The notes beneath the pieces were generated by a model. That model did not search any database. It was not told the origin of the DNA and was given only the letters and a program-made list of their open reading frames with translations. A stretch of 64,000 bases of DNA from contig CM036209.1 of assembly GCA_020631735.1 (NCBI GenBank), positions 6,051,451 through 6,115,450 of the forward strand. The letters run 5' to 3'. Made by a program: the position numbers and the translations under genes. This DNA comes from Saccharum officinarum. Taxonomy: Eukaryota > Streptophyta > Magnoliopsida > Poales > Poaceae. Position 1 is the first letter of the stretch; each line of letters opens with the position of its first letter. Shown one piece after another: positions 1 to 11,259 of the stretch.

Positions 1-180
1 GGGTAACGTACTTAGTTGGGACTTTGTGCTTTTCCAAGGCCCACCACATGACATTTCTCGGTACTTTGTCATATGCCTTCTCGAGGTCAATAAAGACCAT
101 GTGCAAGTCCTTCTTCTGCTCCCTATATCTCTCCATCAATTGTCGTAATAAGAAAATCGCCTCCATGGTCGACCTATATC
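1..180 (-). mobile_element. LINE (non-LTR retrotransposon) reverse transcriptase fragment
   Basis: Read on the minus strand, this stretch is open and contains the motif [13 protein letters not shown] followed by [10 protein letters not shown]. This is the region around the first catalytic aspartate of plant LINE reverse transcriptases. The fragment runs off the window's left edge, so its full extent is unknown. No endonuclease, RNase H or poly(A) tail is visible on the right, so it is probably a relic. Confidence 0.85.
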
Positions 181-293
181 TCTACATGTTCCTACATGAA
201 GATACAAGCTATAAATGTGGGCCTCCTTCGTGATGTTTCGGGCTTTTGTGCAAGGAATACTTAAAACAACCAAAATGATGTGGTAAAGTCAAA

Positions 294-692
294 GTGGATC
301 TCATAGCTTTTATCCAGATTTGTTGTTATGTTGATATACTTGGTTCTCATATCCATTTTTTTGGTCCACACTTACAGGTTGAGGACTATGACTTAACCTA
401 TGCAGGCTGCAGCTTTGAAGCCATTCTAAACCAGACAATGCATCGATTGGGTTATGATTGGAAATATGCCGATGAATGGCCAACACTCAATACAGAAGGA
501 TTTCAGGCAAAGCTGCTTGTGACTAAGAGGGGATCTGACCCACCGACTTCTCGACCACCGCTAATCGTCATTAGTAGACCATGTGCTCGTACTTGTGAAG
601 CAAGAGAGAGTGCACTACTTAATGCGTTGCTCTATGTCAATGATATTTTAAGGTACCACATCGGTGACTTCACCGATTTCATAATAATATGA
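294..692 (+). other. Unrecognised open reading frame (132 codons)
   Basis: An open frame with fairly protein-like composition (for example GYDWKYADEWPTLNTEGFQ), but I recognise no domain. It lies between a LINE relic and MITE-like repeats, shows no promoter or clear splice sites, and could be a gene or transposon fragment. Treat as hypothetical. Confidence 0.2.
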
Positions 693-974
693 CGTAGTCA
701 AACTTGGTGATCTACTTGTGCTTGCATGAACTTTGGTATGTACTCGAACATCTAGTTTGTAATAACTTGGTTTAAATTATATTATGGTTTGTATGAACTT
801 GATGAATGTGAATGATCTCATTGTAATATACAGGCTCCTATTAGTTAGTTTCTTTCGTATTTTTGGATGTACAAAAGTAGCATATAATACATATACAAAT
901 AATATTTGCAATGAAAACAAATTGAATAAAAAAGAAAATGTAAAAGAAAAGAAAAGAAAAAGAAAAAAGAGACA

Positions 975-1100
975 TTTAGTCCTGGTTGGTTATACCAACC
1001 GGGACTGGATGTGGGCGCCCTCGGGCCTGGGCTGGAGACCCCTTTCCCGTTTACTCCCGGTTCGTCGGCCCGGGACTAAAGGGCGGGCCTTTAGTCCCGG
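975..1100. repeat. Grass MITE-like palindromic repeat with TTTAGTCCCGG arms
   Basis: Contains TTTAGTCCTGGTTGGT, its complement ACCAACCGGGACT, then GGGACTAAAGG and TTTAGTCCCGG. Interleaved complementary arms of this type are typical of an abundant class of grass terminal-inverted-repeat elements. No clean termini or target duplication could be set, so it is a fragment. Confidence 0.55.
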
Positions 1101-1145
1101 ATTCATAGACCCGGTTGGGAAACTGAATCCTAGTTCTGCACTAGT

Positions 1146-1361
1146 TCTACTCAAAACAACTTTTGTGGGTAGCTAGAGAAAAACTGGCTTTTCTTAGAAT
1201 TAAAGCTGTTCCAAATAGGACATCAATCACTACTACTAGGAGTATTTGTATGGCTCAAACTTCTCTGCCAAGTGACTGTTGTGGGCAGCCAGAGAAAAAC
1301 GGGCTTTTCTTAGAATTTAAGTTGTTCCAAATAGGAAGTTCAATCACTAGAGTATTTGTAG
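1146..1361. repeat. Diverged tandem dimer, period about 116 bp
   Basis: The block starting GTGGGTAGCTAGAGAAAAAC (1165) recurs as GTGGGCAGCCAGAGAAAAAC (1281). Downstream similarity continues through GGCTTTTCTTAGAATT, TTCCAAATAGGA and AGTATTTGTA. Several substitutions and small indels separate the copies. Confidence 0.7.
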
Positions 1362-1457
1362 AGGCGATTGGGAAGCCCTCTATAGAGGTGCCCAGCCACC
1401 TCTACTTTTCCGCCTCACAAGTCATGTAATTTTTCGTGCAAAAAACGCGCCCTTCAT

Positions 1458-1521
1458 GGCCGCAGGGGGATCGAACCCGCGACCTGCAGCCTCATGCATA
1501 CGTCTTCTAACCATTCCACCC
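1458..1521 (-). repeat. tRNA-like (SINE-type) module with a pol III B box
   Basis: On the minus strand the stretch reads like a tRNA-derived unit: an A-box-like TGGAATGGTTAG, then the consensus B box GGTTCGATCCC at about 1468-1478, followed by a tail containing GCACGAAAAA. A similar module with a similar tail sits inside the CACTA remnant near 10.9 kb. There is no closed cloverleaf, so it is not called a functional tRNA. Confidence 0.45.
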
Positions 1522-1609
1522 ATAAGTCACTTGTGTCCATATGTGATTTACATTTCTCTCGTATTATCTTCATACAATTTTTAAATGAGAATTTAGGACG
1601 CCAAGGACG

Positions 1610-4600
1610 TCAAGCCAACTCTTTCGAATCCCGGAGCAAGGCCGAGGACGCCGACTCGGAAGAGACCTTGGAATGGCCGCCGGTGGTCATAGTCGTGGAA
1701 GAGGTGCTTTGAACGGACAAGGCGCCGATAGCACGTCCAGTGACGGCAAACTCCGGCACCGTCCTATACATCTGCGGCGTGAGCTCCGGAAGCCTGGCGT
1801 CTTCCGACTGTAGGACGTGCATGGCCTGCGCGATGGACGGGCGTTCGCTCTGGTCAGGGTGCGCGCACCACAGCCCGACGACGAGCACCCTCTCCATGCA
1901 GCTGTCATCGGCCTCGTCGCCGGCGGCCCTCAGCCGCTCGTCCGCCGCGTCAAGGATCGCGTTCCGGCCATACAGACCCCACATCCACTTGACCAGGATG
2001 AAGTGCGCGCCGCCTTCCAGCAGGATGACGGGGCACCGGCCGGAGACGATCTCGAGGAGGACGATGCCAAAGCTGTAGACGTCGGAGTACGTGCTCGGGT
2101 GGGCCGTGTTGACGAACTCCGGGTCGATGTATCCCGCGGTGCCCATGACGGCCCTGGTGGTGTGCCACCGCGTGCCGTGGTCGCCGAGCCGGGCCAGGCC
2201 GAAGTCGCCGAGCCTGGTGCCGAGCGAGTCGTCCAGCATGATGTTGCTTGGCTTGATATCGCCATGCACCACGCACTGCTCCCACTCCTCATGGAGGTAC
2301 CGCAACGCGGAGCCCAAGCCGAGGATGATCTGATACCTAAGTATATATACAATAAAATGTATCAGTAAGGGATGGACCATTTCCATTATCTAATGTACCA
2401 CTGCTAATAGCAAACTCCATGTTAATTTTATATAGGCGCTCATAAAAAATAAATCTTAAAATTTTCTACAACAATCAGAAATATACAACCATCTGTTTTG
2501 TATACTGGATCTAATCGTCATTAACTCATTATTAACAATGATAGCTATTATGTTTGTTCCATCTTCTAAAACATTACCCCACACCTACCATTATATTATA
2601 AGATATAGTCTAACTAAATTACCTACCTGCCATTAAATAAAATAACCTAAAGTGAGTCTTAATCTAAAGAACCAACCAATACAAGAAATAATATAAAATA
2701 ATCCCTAAATATGCATCTAAATTACCACCTCTACTATTAGAAATAACTTAAATTGCACCATAAATCTAAATTACAAACATCTATCATTAAAAATATCTAA
2801 AAGTACTTCAGTGATACTTCGAAATGTAGAAAAAAAGTAACTCGACTTATGCATGCATATATAGGTGCCACTTTGCAAAACATATATACATATGCAGGAA
2901 GCAATAAGAGCATGTCAATTTCCATGCTAAAGCTAAGGTTTTTAACTAAATGCATGGTGAGTGCTTGGAAAATGCTATGCAAAGGTTGAAAATATTAATG
3001 CAATAATGAAAACCCCCTTATAAAATAATTGATAACTAAAGTCTACCACCAGAAGATAAAGATAAGAAGTAGCTTTATTTGTATTCTATTATAATTAGCC
3101 TAAATGTTCATTTGGCCCATTTAAACACTACTTAAATGCCACATGGTAGTTCTCCATTTTCATTCCATTTCATCCACCGCTTAGCTGAAATAATGGCTAA
3201 ACAATGGGTGATTAACTCTCTACCATTTAGCATTTAGGAAAAATAGTGATTATAATATGAACACATGAGGGAATCAACTAAACTAACATAATTCAAATAC
3301 ACATGGAGGAACGATGCAAAGCGGGCAAATATGAATAAGGATGGGAAAAGGTGAAACAATATAATTGATGTTAATGCTATCACAACATGATAAGAGAAAA
3401 CAAAAGTATTTGTAAGTATTATATGTATGAACATATGAGAGATAATTTTAACTAAACATATGCCTAACACAAATCAAGATGATGTGATGCAAAGTGGATA
3501 ATTATGAATTGCGATGGAAAATTATATAGAGCAGTGTGGGATACACCTCAGAAAGTATCCATATGAGTATTATTATTATGTTACAATATAAACGAATAAG
3601 AGAAAGCAAAGATAGACAATTTGATTAGTCACGGTCCATAAATTTATACATAAATCTCAAACACTTATATCTATTAACATTATTGACTTGTGCCGCAACA
3701 TGGGTTGATGGAATAGTACTACATCCATATTAATCTTCATGAGAAGTGCTCGGAAAATATGAACTATAAAAGTTCTCACAAAAATTAGAAACAACAGACT
3801 GCAATCACAATCGAGATTAGCTACTGGACTTATTCACAATAGACAGCAATCGCAAACACCCACCACTACTAACTCTCCAATCTTCAATTAAGTTAACCAC
3901 ATATACCATTAAAAAATAATTTGAAGTAACTCCCAAATTTACATCTAAAATAGCCACCTCTATCATTATTAAAAATAACAAAGTAATTCTATCAACAAAG
4001 TGATGAAAATTAATTTAAAGAACCCTCAAAATTTGCATTAAATTGCAATCTCTACCATGATTTAAAATAGCATGGGGCCCGGTGTGCTGAGTTTATCCAT
4101 GAATCTTCTAACACTTTATATGTCGTTTATTATTACTAGTCTATGCATGATAATTAACTACTTGGATGATTACATGTTTTATTTACCTTTCTGGCCAAGT
4201 CAGAAAGCTCTCGCTGTCGCTGCTGTGGAGATGCCTGTCGAGGCTGCCTTTGGCCACCAGCTCGTAGACAAGCAGGAGGCCGTTGCGACGACTGTCGCAC
4301 CAACCCAAGAGCTGCACGAGGTTGCGATGCTTGAGCCGGCTGATGATCCTCACCTCCGCCTCGAACTCCTTCCTCCCCTGCTCGGATGACTCCGACGACA
4401 ACATCTTGATGGCCACAGGGCGCTCTTCGCCGGCAACGGCGAGCATACCCCGGTAGACGCTTCCGAAGCCACCGCGACCAAGCTTTTCGTCCTCGGCGAA
4501 GTTGTTGGTGGCTGCGGCGAGCTCGCGGTATTTGTATCGCCTCGGGCCGCTAGCAGCCACTCCTCTTTCCAGCTCGGCCCTGTCGTCATCTTGTTGTTCA

Positions 4601-5613
4601 TAGTCGCTGTCGCTGCTTGCGTTTGGTATTCCTCCCGATCTTCTTCTTCTATTGCGTTTCTGCCATACGAGGAACGCCAGCAAGGCTGCACACGCCAAGA
4701 GAAATAGCAGAGGTGCTAACACAGATGTAAGCAGCAGGACTCTCTGGGGATGCTTTTGCTGCTTGGGTTCCAGAGTCGATGCGAATGACCATGACAGTAT
4801 CTGGTGCTGCTCGCCGGGGCTGCCAGTAGACGCGGAGAAGCCGACGGTGACATACTCTGGCAGGTATTTCTTCAGATCAACAGTGGCGTTGACGTAGTAG
4901 GATGCGCCGTTGATGTTGAGCTCGACGGCCAGAAACCTGGTGACATTCTCGTACGTCACGGTCGCCACCATCTCGTGACCGGACGTCAGGTTCCTGGTCG
5001 GCGAGGTGGTGTCCGTGGATGCCGTGGAGTTGAGGGAGTTGACGTCGATGCCCACATGGTTGCTGCTGATATCAGCATTTTCCGAATTCTGATAGGTGTC
5101 GAACTCGACGGCGACGATGGTGCTGTCGCCGGTGCCGTTGGTGTAGTGCGGGAGGAGGCCCAAGCTGCCCCCCGAGCTGTCGACGGGGCTGTCTGACCCG
5201 ACGTGCCCGAGGAAGAAGGCTATCCCATCTCCAGGCCCCGGATACGTGCTGTTGTACAGATTGATCCGGAAGTCGAAGGTAGTATTGAAGCTGGCCATCT
5301 CGCCGGTAGCCGAGTCCCATAGCAGCACTGGCTGCGCATACGTGGCACGGCCGGTGATGTATCTCGGGCTGTAGTCAGCCCTTACGTTTGGCGTCACGTT
5401 GAGGCCGGAATCTGCAGTGAGGTTCGCGTCGCCTGTGCAGATTATCAACCGATTGAGATCAGCTGCTGGGCTTTGGGGTGGGGTGAAGCTAAGGTTGAAG
5501 GAGAGCGAGCTAGCGCAACGGAAATGGATGGTGGCCGGCATCAAGAAGCAGTAGTAGAGGCACGAGGACAAGACGAGAAAGGAGGGACGAGAGCTCACTC
5601 TCACTGCGGCCAT
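1610..5613 (-). CDS. L-type lectin-domain receptor-like kinase (LecRK), two exons
   Basis: Plasma-membrane receptor kinase of the legume-lectin class. Exons are 5613-4187 and 2336-1610; the 1850-bp intron has donor AG|GTAAAT and acceptor TTAG|G, and joining restores 717 codons without a break. The start at 5613 (context ACCATGG) is chosen over an in-frame ATG at 5649 because it opens directly onto a signal peptide (about residues 1-35). A legume lectin domain follows (about 37-278, metal-site motifs AVEFDTYQN and NHVGIDVNS), then a membrane segment (about 292-317) and a kinase domain: GRGGFG at about 379, VAIK lysine at about 403, HGDIKPSN at about 500, DFG at about 520, GTAGYIDPE after it. 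The catalytic loop is HGD instead of HRD, common in this family in grasses. Likely roles are defence or cell-wall sensing; the ligand cannot be inferred. It looks intact. Confidence 0.93.
2337..4186 (-). other. Intron of the LecRK gene
   Basis: AT-rich 1.85-kb intron. It contains short degenerate repeats (variants of 'AAATTACCACCTCTA' and 'AAATCTAAATTACAAACATC'), but I see no coding exon or recognisable transposon. LecRK genes are often intronless, so this intron may itself have acquired repetitive DNA. Confidence 0.8.
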
Positions 5614-5639
5614 GGTTATGTGATGTGTGTTGGGAAGAA

Positions 5640-5680
5640 AGATGATCATATATATTTTTGAACGCGTAAGAGTATATACC
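5640..5680 (-). promoter_or_regulatory. Possible TATA region of the LecRK gene
   Basis: Minus-strand TATATACT (about 5668-5675) and a run AAATATATATG (about 5643-5653) lie 30-60 bp upstream of the chosen start codon. The short leader this implies makes the first the better candidate. Prediction by motif only. Confidence 0.3.
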
Positions 5681-5969
5681 AGCTACGGAGTACTCTATGA
5701 CTACACTATCATTATACGATCGAGAGTAATGGCGAGCCGACTTTTAGGGTGGTTTCCTGCGAAGAATCTTCCTAGCTAGTGACACTGGCCCAGACAGCGA
5801 GAAAGCACAAAGACTTGACCAAAGCATCCTCGGAAACACAGAAACATCCCTACCAGTGGCAATGCCTTAGGCAGCTGAGCTAAGCAAATACTAGACTTGA
5901 CCATAAAGCAGTCCTCCAGCAAAAGAAACAGCCCTATCAATGACACTGCTTCGGCGTGAGTGGTACGCT

Positions 5970-6700
5970 ATGTGCCCGAATACGGATACAGATACGAGCA
6001 TAGGATACGATACAATACGTTCCGACACGCGGATACACGTTAAAAAAAAAAGAGTGACACCAGGAATTATAAATCGTACTGATTTTTCTAGAGAAAATTA
6101 GCTATTTGTCATTTCAAAAAGCGGGCTTCAGAACTTTTACCATTCTAAACAATGACTTTGCAAAATTGGCAACAAGAAGATGTAATCTATTGTCATAATC
6201 CCTATTCAACTCCTTTTTTATGTCTTCTTCTAAATCCAGACATCCAGTACTGGAGTACGGGAGGGGAAAAGACACGGCGATGAGAGGAGCTTACTTGAGC
6301 TCGCAGGCCTCGGTGCCGAGGGATTCTTGCCAGAGTCTGTACTGGCGCTCGACGGGTGCGAGGGACTCGATTTGGATTCGCGGAGCAAGGGAGCCGCCGG
6401 AGGGGCCGAATGCTGATGCCAAACGGAGCAGTGTCGGGGTCCATGTCGTCTGATTCTCGCCGGAGATGGAGGCCGGAGCTCGCCAACTCGCCGCCGCCCG
6501 CCGGCTCTAGGGGGGCAACAAAAGAGGGACGGAGAGGGAACGAGGGATGCACGGGGCAGTGGGAGTGGGCTGTTCTTTCTACTTGGGCCGTAACCAATCT
6601 AGCCCAAACGTATCTGATACGAGTATCCGATCCAATACGTGTCTAAATTCGTAGATACGGCCTAGGTACGTATCTGACAAGTATTTGGGGATGTATTCAC
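5970..6700. repeat. Degenerate GATACG-rich repeats flanking a GC-rich block
   Basis: Related tracts rich in GATACG/ATACGT occur at about 5978-6040 and 6605-6690 (both contain variants of 'CCAATACGT...GACACG'). Between them is a GC-rich block (6240-6600) with short open frames but no recognisable domain. The arrangement suggests a transposon or retroposed copy with related ends, but no target duplication was found. Confidence 0.3.
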
Positions 6701-7137
6701 GTGAAGATAACTTCATTTTCCACGGATGAGGTAGTTCTTGTTGAATGTTTTATGGGCCTGGCCCAATAAATAGTTAATGAATCAAATAAACTCTATGGTC
6801 CGATTTAATGCACCTTAAATGGTTTAGTACCATACGGGATATTAGCTGAACGTTGACTCAACTTAAATGATCGGTTCCTAATCGGTTATCTTGAGAGGTT
6901 AAGAAAAGCATAGAAGGCTACCACACGCACATGCGCCGGCGGCCTGTGGCGTGGCGAGGCAGACGGGCGAGGCTTAAATTTTTACCACTCAGTTCTCATG
7001 ATGGCTGGAGTTGTAATTCACAAGCAACTGAGTTGGTATTCATTACGGGAGTTTCTCCTGGAAGGCCTCCCCTCTTTCCCAGCCGCCAGCCTCTTCATCT
7101 CCTGGCGCAAGCTCTTCCCCTCCCTCCTTCTGTTGCC

Positions 7138-7143
7138 TATAAA
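7138..7143 (+). promoter_or_regulatory. TATAAA motif upstream of a possible transcribed region
   Basis: TATAAA preceded by a C-rich tract (CTCTTCCCCTCCCTCC) and followed by a C-rich leader-like region up to about 7530, where GCAG|GGTATG could be a splice donor. An open frame (6998-7531) spans it but has no recognisable domain. It may be the 5' end of a noncoding or degenerate gene. Confidence 0.25.
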
Positions 7144-7187
7144 CAGAGAGTTTTCCCTACAGTTAGTTTCTCTTGGACACACCACAA

Positions 7188-7319
7188 ATCCAGTAGCACG
7201 AGTTCTCCCCGTTCCGTCTCCTGCGCGCACACAGCCTCCGGAACGTCTCCATGATCCAGTAGCACGAGTTCTCCCCGTTCCGTCTCCTACGCGCACACAG
7301 CCTCCGGAACGTCTCCATC
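7188..7319. repeat. Tandem duplication, 2 x 66 bp
   Basis: Copies 7188-7253 and 7254-7319 are nearly identical (one visible difference, CTGCGCG versus CTACGCG). The period is a multiple of three, so the surrounding open frames stay open in both copies. The near-identity indicates a recent duplication. Confidence 0.9.
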
Positions 7320-7540
7320 CAAGGGTTCACCTGCTCGGATTTGGATGGCAATCACGTTTTTGGAGAGTGTCTAGTAGCGGCATGACTACTCGCTTCGTCC
7401 ACTCCCTGTTCCCGGCGCCGGCGCAAGTTCCTGTTCGTCTTCCTCCCGGCGGCGCGGCCTTCACTGCACCGAGCGGAACGACTACGATACACCTCTCTTT
7501 CGGGTGCAACCGGCCTTGCCGCAGGGTATGATTTTGAATC

Positions 7541-8606
7541 ATCCGCTCAAGTTCTTGATAAAAACCTTGCTGGTTACCATGATATACATGATGTGTAGCT
7601 TGCTGGTAGACATGTTTTATATGATGTTCTTGTTTAATTTGAACATGCTATATGTCAATGTCATGTTTACCATGAATATGATGTTTTGGTTTATTATGAA
7701 CAAGCACTTAATTACCACTGTTTTTATCATATCATTTTATTGGATTAAATTGAACCTGAAATTGTCTATATTTTTAACAGTTTTGGCCACTTGTCGAGGA
7801 CTTGCCAATTCCACTGTCCAGGTAAAAAGCGCCAAGAAAATTTCATTTTCCACGGATCCAGGGCGGATTCGGATTTTATGTTTTTAGATGGTTACACACA
7901 GCGACATAAAGTTTATATTTATACAGGTTCAACGAGTCTTACAAAGCCTTTATGATTCATTGTTCAGGTAATTCGGCTATAATTTTGTTAGAAATTTCTT
8001 TTCTACAATACGAACCACTGGTTCATGCAACCGCGTTACTGCAAGCATTAGTGACGCATCCATTTCCACGGACCCGCCCATTACCACAACTTCTGCGGTC
8101 GCAATCCGGGCTTTTTTTATGCAACAGAAATGTCACCAATGTTTCCCTGCTTGAAGCCGTCCACAAACATTAGTTTGCTGCAGCTAGGGAGGCTGCAACC
8201 AGAGATGCAAGACAAACAAAATCACCAAGGATCGTATTATAATTCCTGGTAAAATATCGACCACGGATGTAAAGTTTTTCACATGTATATGTCCTGATGC
8301 CAATAGCCTTGAGAACAATCCAAACTGCCCGCTATGCAACGGTCAATGAACTAAAACAAATCCCATTCAGTTTTGCAAAGGCTCTCCTGTCAGAAAGCAA
8401 GTTGGGCACCAATCTCAGTGTTTTAAATCTCCGGCTAAGCCTCTTAACTGTAAGCGCAGCTATAGCTGGAGATAGCTGCAGCTAAGCCATTCAACTGTTT
8501 TTGCAAAACACACACACACACAAGACGTTGGCATAACTTGATAACCATTACTAATTGATTCATAACCAGTTCACAGGAGAGATCTCTGGTAACAAATATT
8601 GACAAC
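7541..8606. other. AT-rich stretch without a supported gene
   Basis: Holds intron-like AT-rich sequence, a few acceptor/donor-like pairs (for example TTAACAG...CCAG|GTAAAA at 7780-7825) and a short CA microsatellite near 8508-8522. No frame carries a recognisable protein. Confidence 0.4.
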
Positions 8607-9391
8607 TTGTTCACATATAGTAAGATCTACATCATACAAGCAAAAAAAGAGAGGAGGTGTGAGCACCGAGCAGAGAAGAAGCTTGCCAGATTGTTGTGCC
8701 ATGGCGTCGCCGTTGGTGCTGCTTCCGTGCTTCAACGCTCAGCCTCCGCGCCGCTGCTCAAATGCCTCCGTCTGAAGCCGCCACCGCCGCCGGTCAGTCG
8801 CTCCGCTCGAAGCAGCAGCGGCCGCCAGTCGCCCAGTCTTCCTAGAGCTCGAGCGTCGTCTAAGACGTTTACCATGGTGTGCTGTGCGAGGGTCGATGAA
8901 GCCGCCGCACGCCAGATGCTCGGGCCAGGGGCCATGGATCGCGTGTGGTGCCCGCGGGACATCGCGACGTTCGGCGTGGTAGTCGCCAGGTGCGTTGCCA
9001 CCGATGGACGTTCGGCATCGTTGTCTGTCGCGGGGTGCGTTGTCACCCGGGACGCCAACGCCGTGAAGGAGGACGCGTGGGAGGCGGTCAGGCAAGACCG
9101 ACGCCAGGACGCGCATGGCGCGCTACCTGTCGACGGCCATGTCCCGTGGCCTCATCCGCTGCTGTTGGACAACCTGTGACACGACGGAGGAAGAGCTCAG
9201 GCTGGGCGCCCTGGGCGCGCTCCGCGCGGAATGCCAGTGCAACGCGAGTGAAGGGCGAGGCTGCGTCGCGTGGAAAAAAAAAGTCTCGATTCGATCTGGC
9301 TCCTTGGATATTGGTTGGAGGGCGGATGGCAGGAGTAAAGTTACGACGTGACTTGCCGAAGCAAAGTCACTCAATCCGCGTCCTTCCTTAA
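8607..9391 (+). other. GC-rich open frames of unknown nature
   Basis: A 190-codon frame (8607-9179) overlaps another (8945-9391), with similar composition and no identifiable domain. The frame switch and lack of motifs suggest a decayed gene or chance GC-rich frames. I do not assign a function. Confidence 0.2.
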
Positions 9392-9810
9392 ACACAGGCA
9401 GCAGGATACAGCTGCCAGCCAAACATGGCGTAACTCTTCGTAGAATGTTCGCCTCGCTTGCCTACAGTACCGACAGGACAAACAAAAAATGACAAGCTTC
9501 AGCCACGCTGTTTCTTCGAGATAGGTAAATCATCATCGTAGTGAGTAGTGACCATCATCTTCCGCCCATCTTTCTTGCCCTTCTTCCTAGCCAGGATCTT
9601 GTTGATCTTGTGGAGGTCATTCGTGAGCTTCTGGTCCTTGTTCTGCTTCCTGGTCTTCCCCGTCCTGCATCTTCACCCCAAACGGGAAGGCAGCCTTCGG
9701 CATGGCTGCTTTCTGATCGTTGTACTTGGCCCACTCCTCTTCGGTCTCAAAGTCCCACCTGTGAAGGCGGCCCTTCGCCTGCTCAAGAATCGCATATGAG
9801 AACACATTAT

Positions 9811-9941
9811 AGGAGCCGTTCGGCTGCAATTATAAGCCGGCTGAAAAACACTGTTGGCTGATTTTTTGTGAGAGAAAAATACTGTTCCGACTGAAAAACA
9901 AGCTGAATAAGACGAATTATAAGCCAGATGAACAGGGGCAT
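9811..9941. mobile_element. MITE with CCGTTCGGCTG-type terminal repeats
   Basis: Carries the diagnostic inner blocks GCCGGCTGAAAAACACTGTT and TGTGAGAGAAAAATACTGTT and ends in a complementary GCCAGATGAACAGGGG. A second copy of the family begins at about 63905 at the right edge of the window. It lies in the intron of the SMU2 relic. Confidence 0.7.
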
Positions 9942-10129
9942 AGAGATGGTCCAAAAGTGCCAATCTCTACTATAATTGAAATGTTGAATTATTTTAGATC
10001 TACCAAGTAAAACATCCCCTGCTGAGGGCTTCAACCTTCATGCATCCAGAAAATTGGACACACAAAGTCGTCTTCATTAAAATCAAGGGCTCATGAAAGA
10101 ACTACCTAAGATCCAAGGGCCGAGAGAAA

Positions 10130-11198
10130 AAAAACTACTCGGCAAAAAAAAACACTCGGCAATGACTTTTCACTTAGCATTGATAAATTTCAAAGCACAT
10201 TTTGAAGGGGTAAATTAATTCTAATGAAAAAGTTTTCAACTATAAAGTTGTATAACTCATCAAGATGAATATTTTTGTTTTGGTCATTTATTCATATGAT
10301 AAAGTGAAAGCAAATTTGTTCATAAATCTTATGTAGCTCTCTTGTAGTTTATGAAACTACAAGAGAGGTATATAATATTTGTTAACAATGTTAGAACCAC
10401 CATGTCAGATGTACAAATGATCAAACAACAAAATAAACTTTGTAGATCTTGAAAAGTTATGAAACTTTGTAGTTGAAAACTTTTTAATTTGAAATCATCT
10501 TGTCATGCAAAACTGCATCTGAATTTCAAAAAATTAAAATTCAAATTTTTCGAAAAGACCTCAGATAGAAAAACAACCAAAGTAAACTTTGTAGATCTTG
10601 AAAAGTTATAAAACTTTGTAGTTGAACAACTTTTTCATTTGAAATCATCTTGCCATGCAAAACTACGTTTGAATTTACTCAAATTTGAAATTCAAATTTT
10701 GTAAACGACCTCAGATGGAGAAACTTCCTATATGAAAATTGTAGATCTCGAAAAGTTATGAAACTTTGTAGTTGATAAATTTTTTATTTAAATTCGTTTA
10801 GGGCCCAAACAATCAATTTACACTTAGATTAGTATAATATATAGGGAATCAAAACGAAATCTAGACACATGTGATAGTGTGGTGCAGTAGTAGAGGGGTT
10901 ACACGCGAGGAAGAGGTCGCAAGTTCGAATCCCACTGGCCACGTAGTGCACGAATTTTATGCGAAAAATGCCGCGACTTCGACGGAGACGGGTGGGGGCC
11001 TCCCTAGTAAAAAAAAATTGCTATTTTTTTTTGGATTTTTTCGTTTTGAACTTTGCCGAGGCTTTGCCGAGTTTGCCCGAGTAGATAAAAAACTTGGCAA
11101 AGGGGCCTTTGCCGACACTTTTTTTTTGCCGCGTGGGCTTTTCCGAGTGCGGCAGAGTGTATTATAGGCACTCGGCAAAGCGCCTGTTTCCAGTAGTG
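10130..11198. mobile_element. CACTA transposon remnant with one intact terminus
   Basis: The right end at 11191-11198 is CAGTAGTG, the complement of the CACTACTG terminus. It is preceded by CACTCGGCAAAG and GCCGAGT(G/T) subterminal repeats typical of grass CACTA elements. On the left, ACTACTCGGC and ACACTCGGCAA appear near 10133-10165, but no CACTA terminus is found. The interior has recurrent AAACTTTGTAGTTGA blocks. No transposase is encoded. The element lies within the Helitron. Confidence 0.7.
10866..10950 (+). repeat. tRNA-like module inside the CACTA remnant
   Basis: An A-box-like GTGGTGCAGTAGTAGAGGGG is followed about 35 bp later by the B-box-like AAGTTCGAATCCC, giving a plausible internal pol III promoter. 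The rest does not fold as a tRNA. A similar module is at 1458-1521 on the other strand. Confidence 0.45.
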
Positions 11199-11259
11199 AT
11201 AGTTACGATCTGGTGCATTTTGAGACAGAAAATATGATCCACAAGCAAAGGTGTATTTT

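Noticed and set aside
1458..1521. Functional tRNA gene
   Set aside because: A and B boxes are present, but acceptor and anticodon stems do not form a cloverleaf; a SINE or tRNA-like repeat is more likely.
1817..2368. 183-codon plus-strand frame opposite the LecRK second exon
   Set aside because: It is the antisense shadow of a highly GC-biased kinase exon; the minus-strand protein has all kinase motifs.
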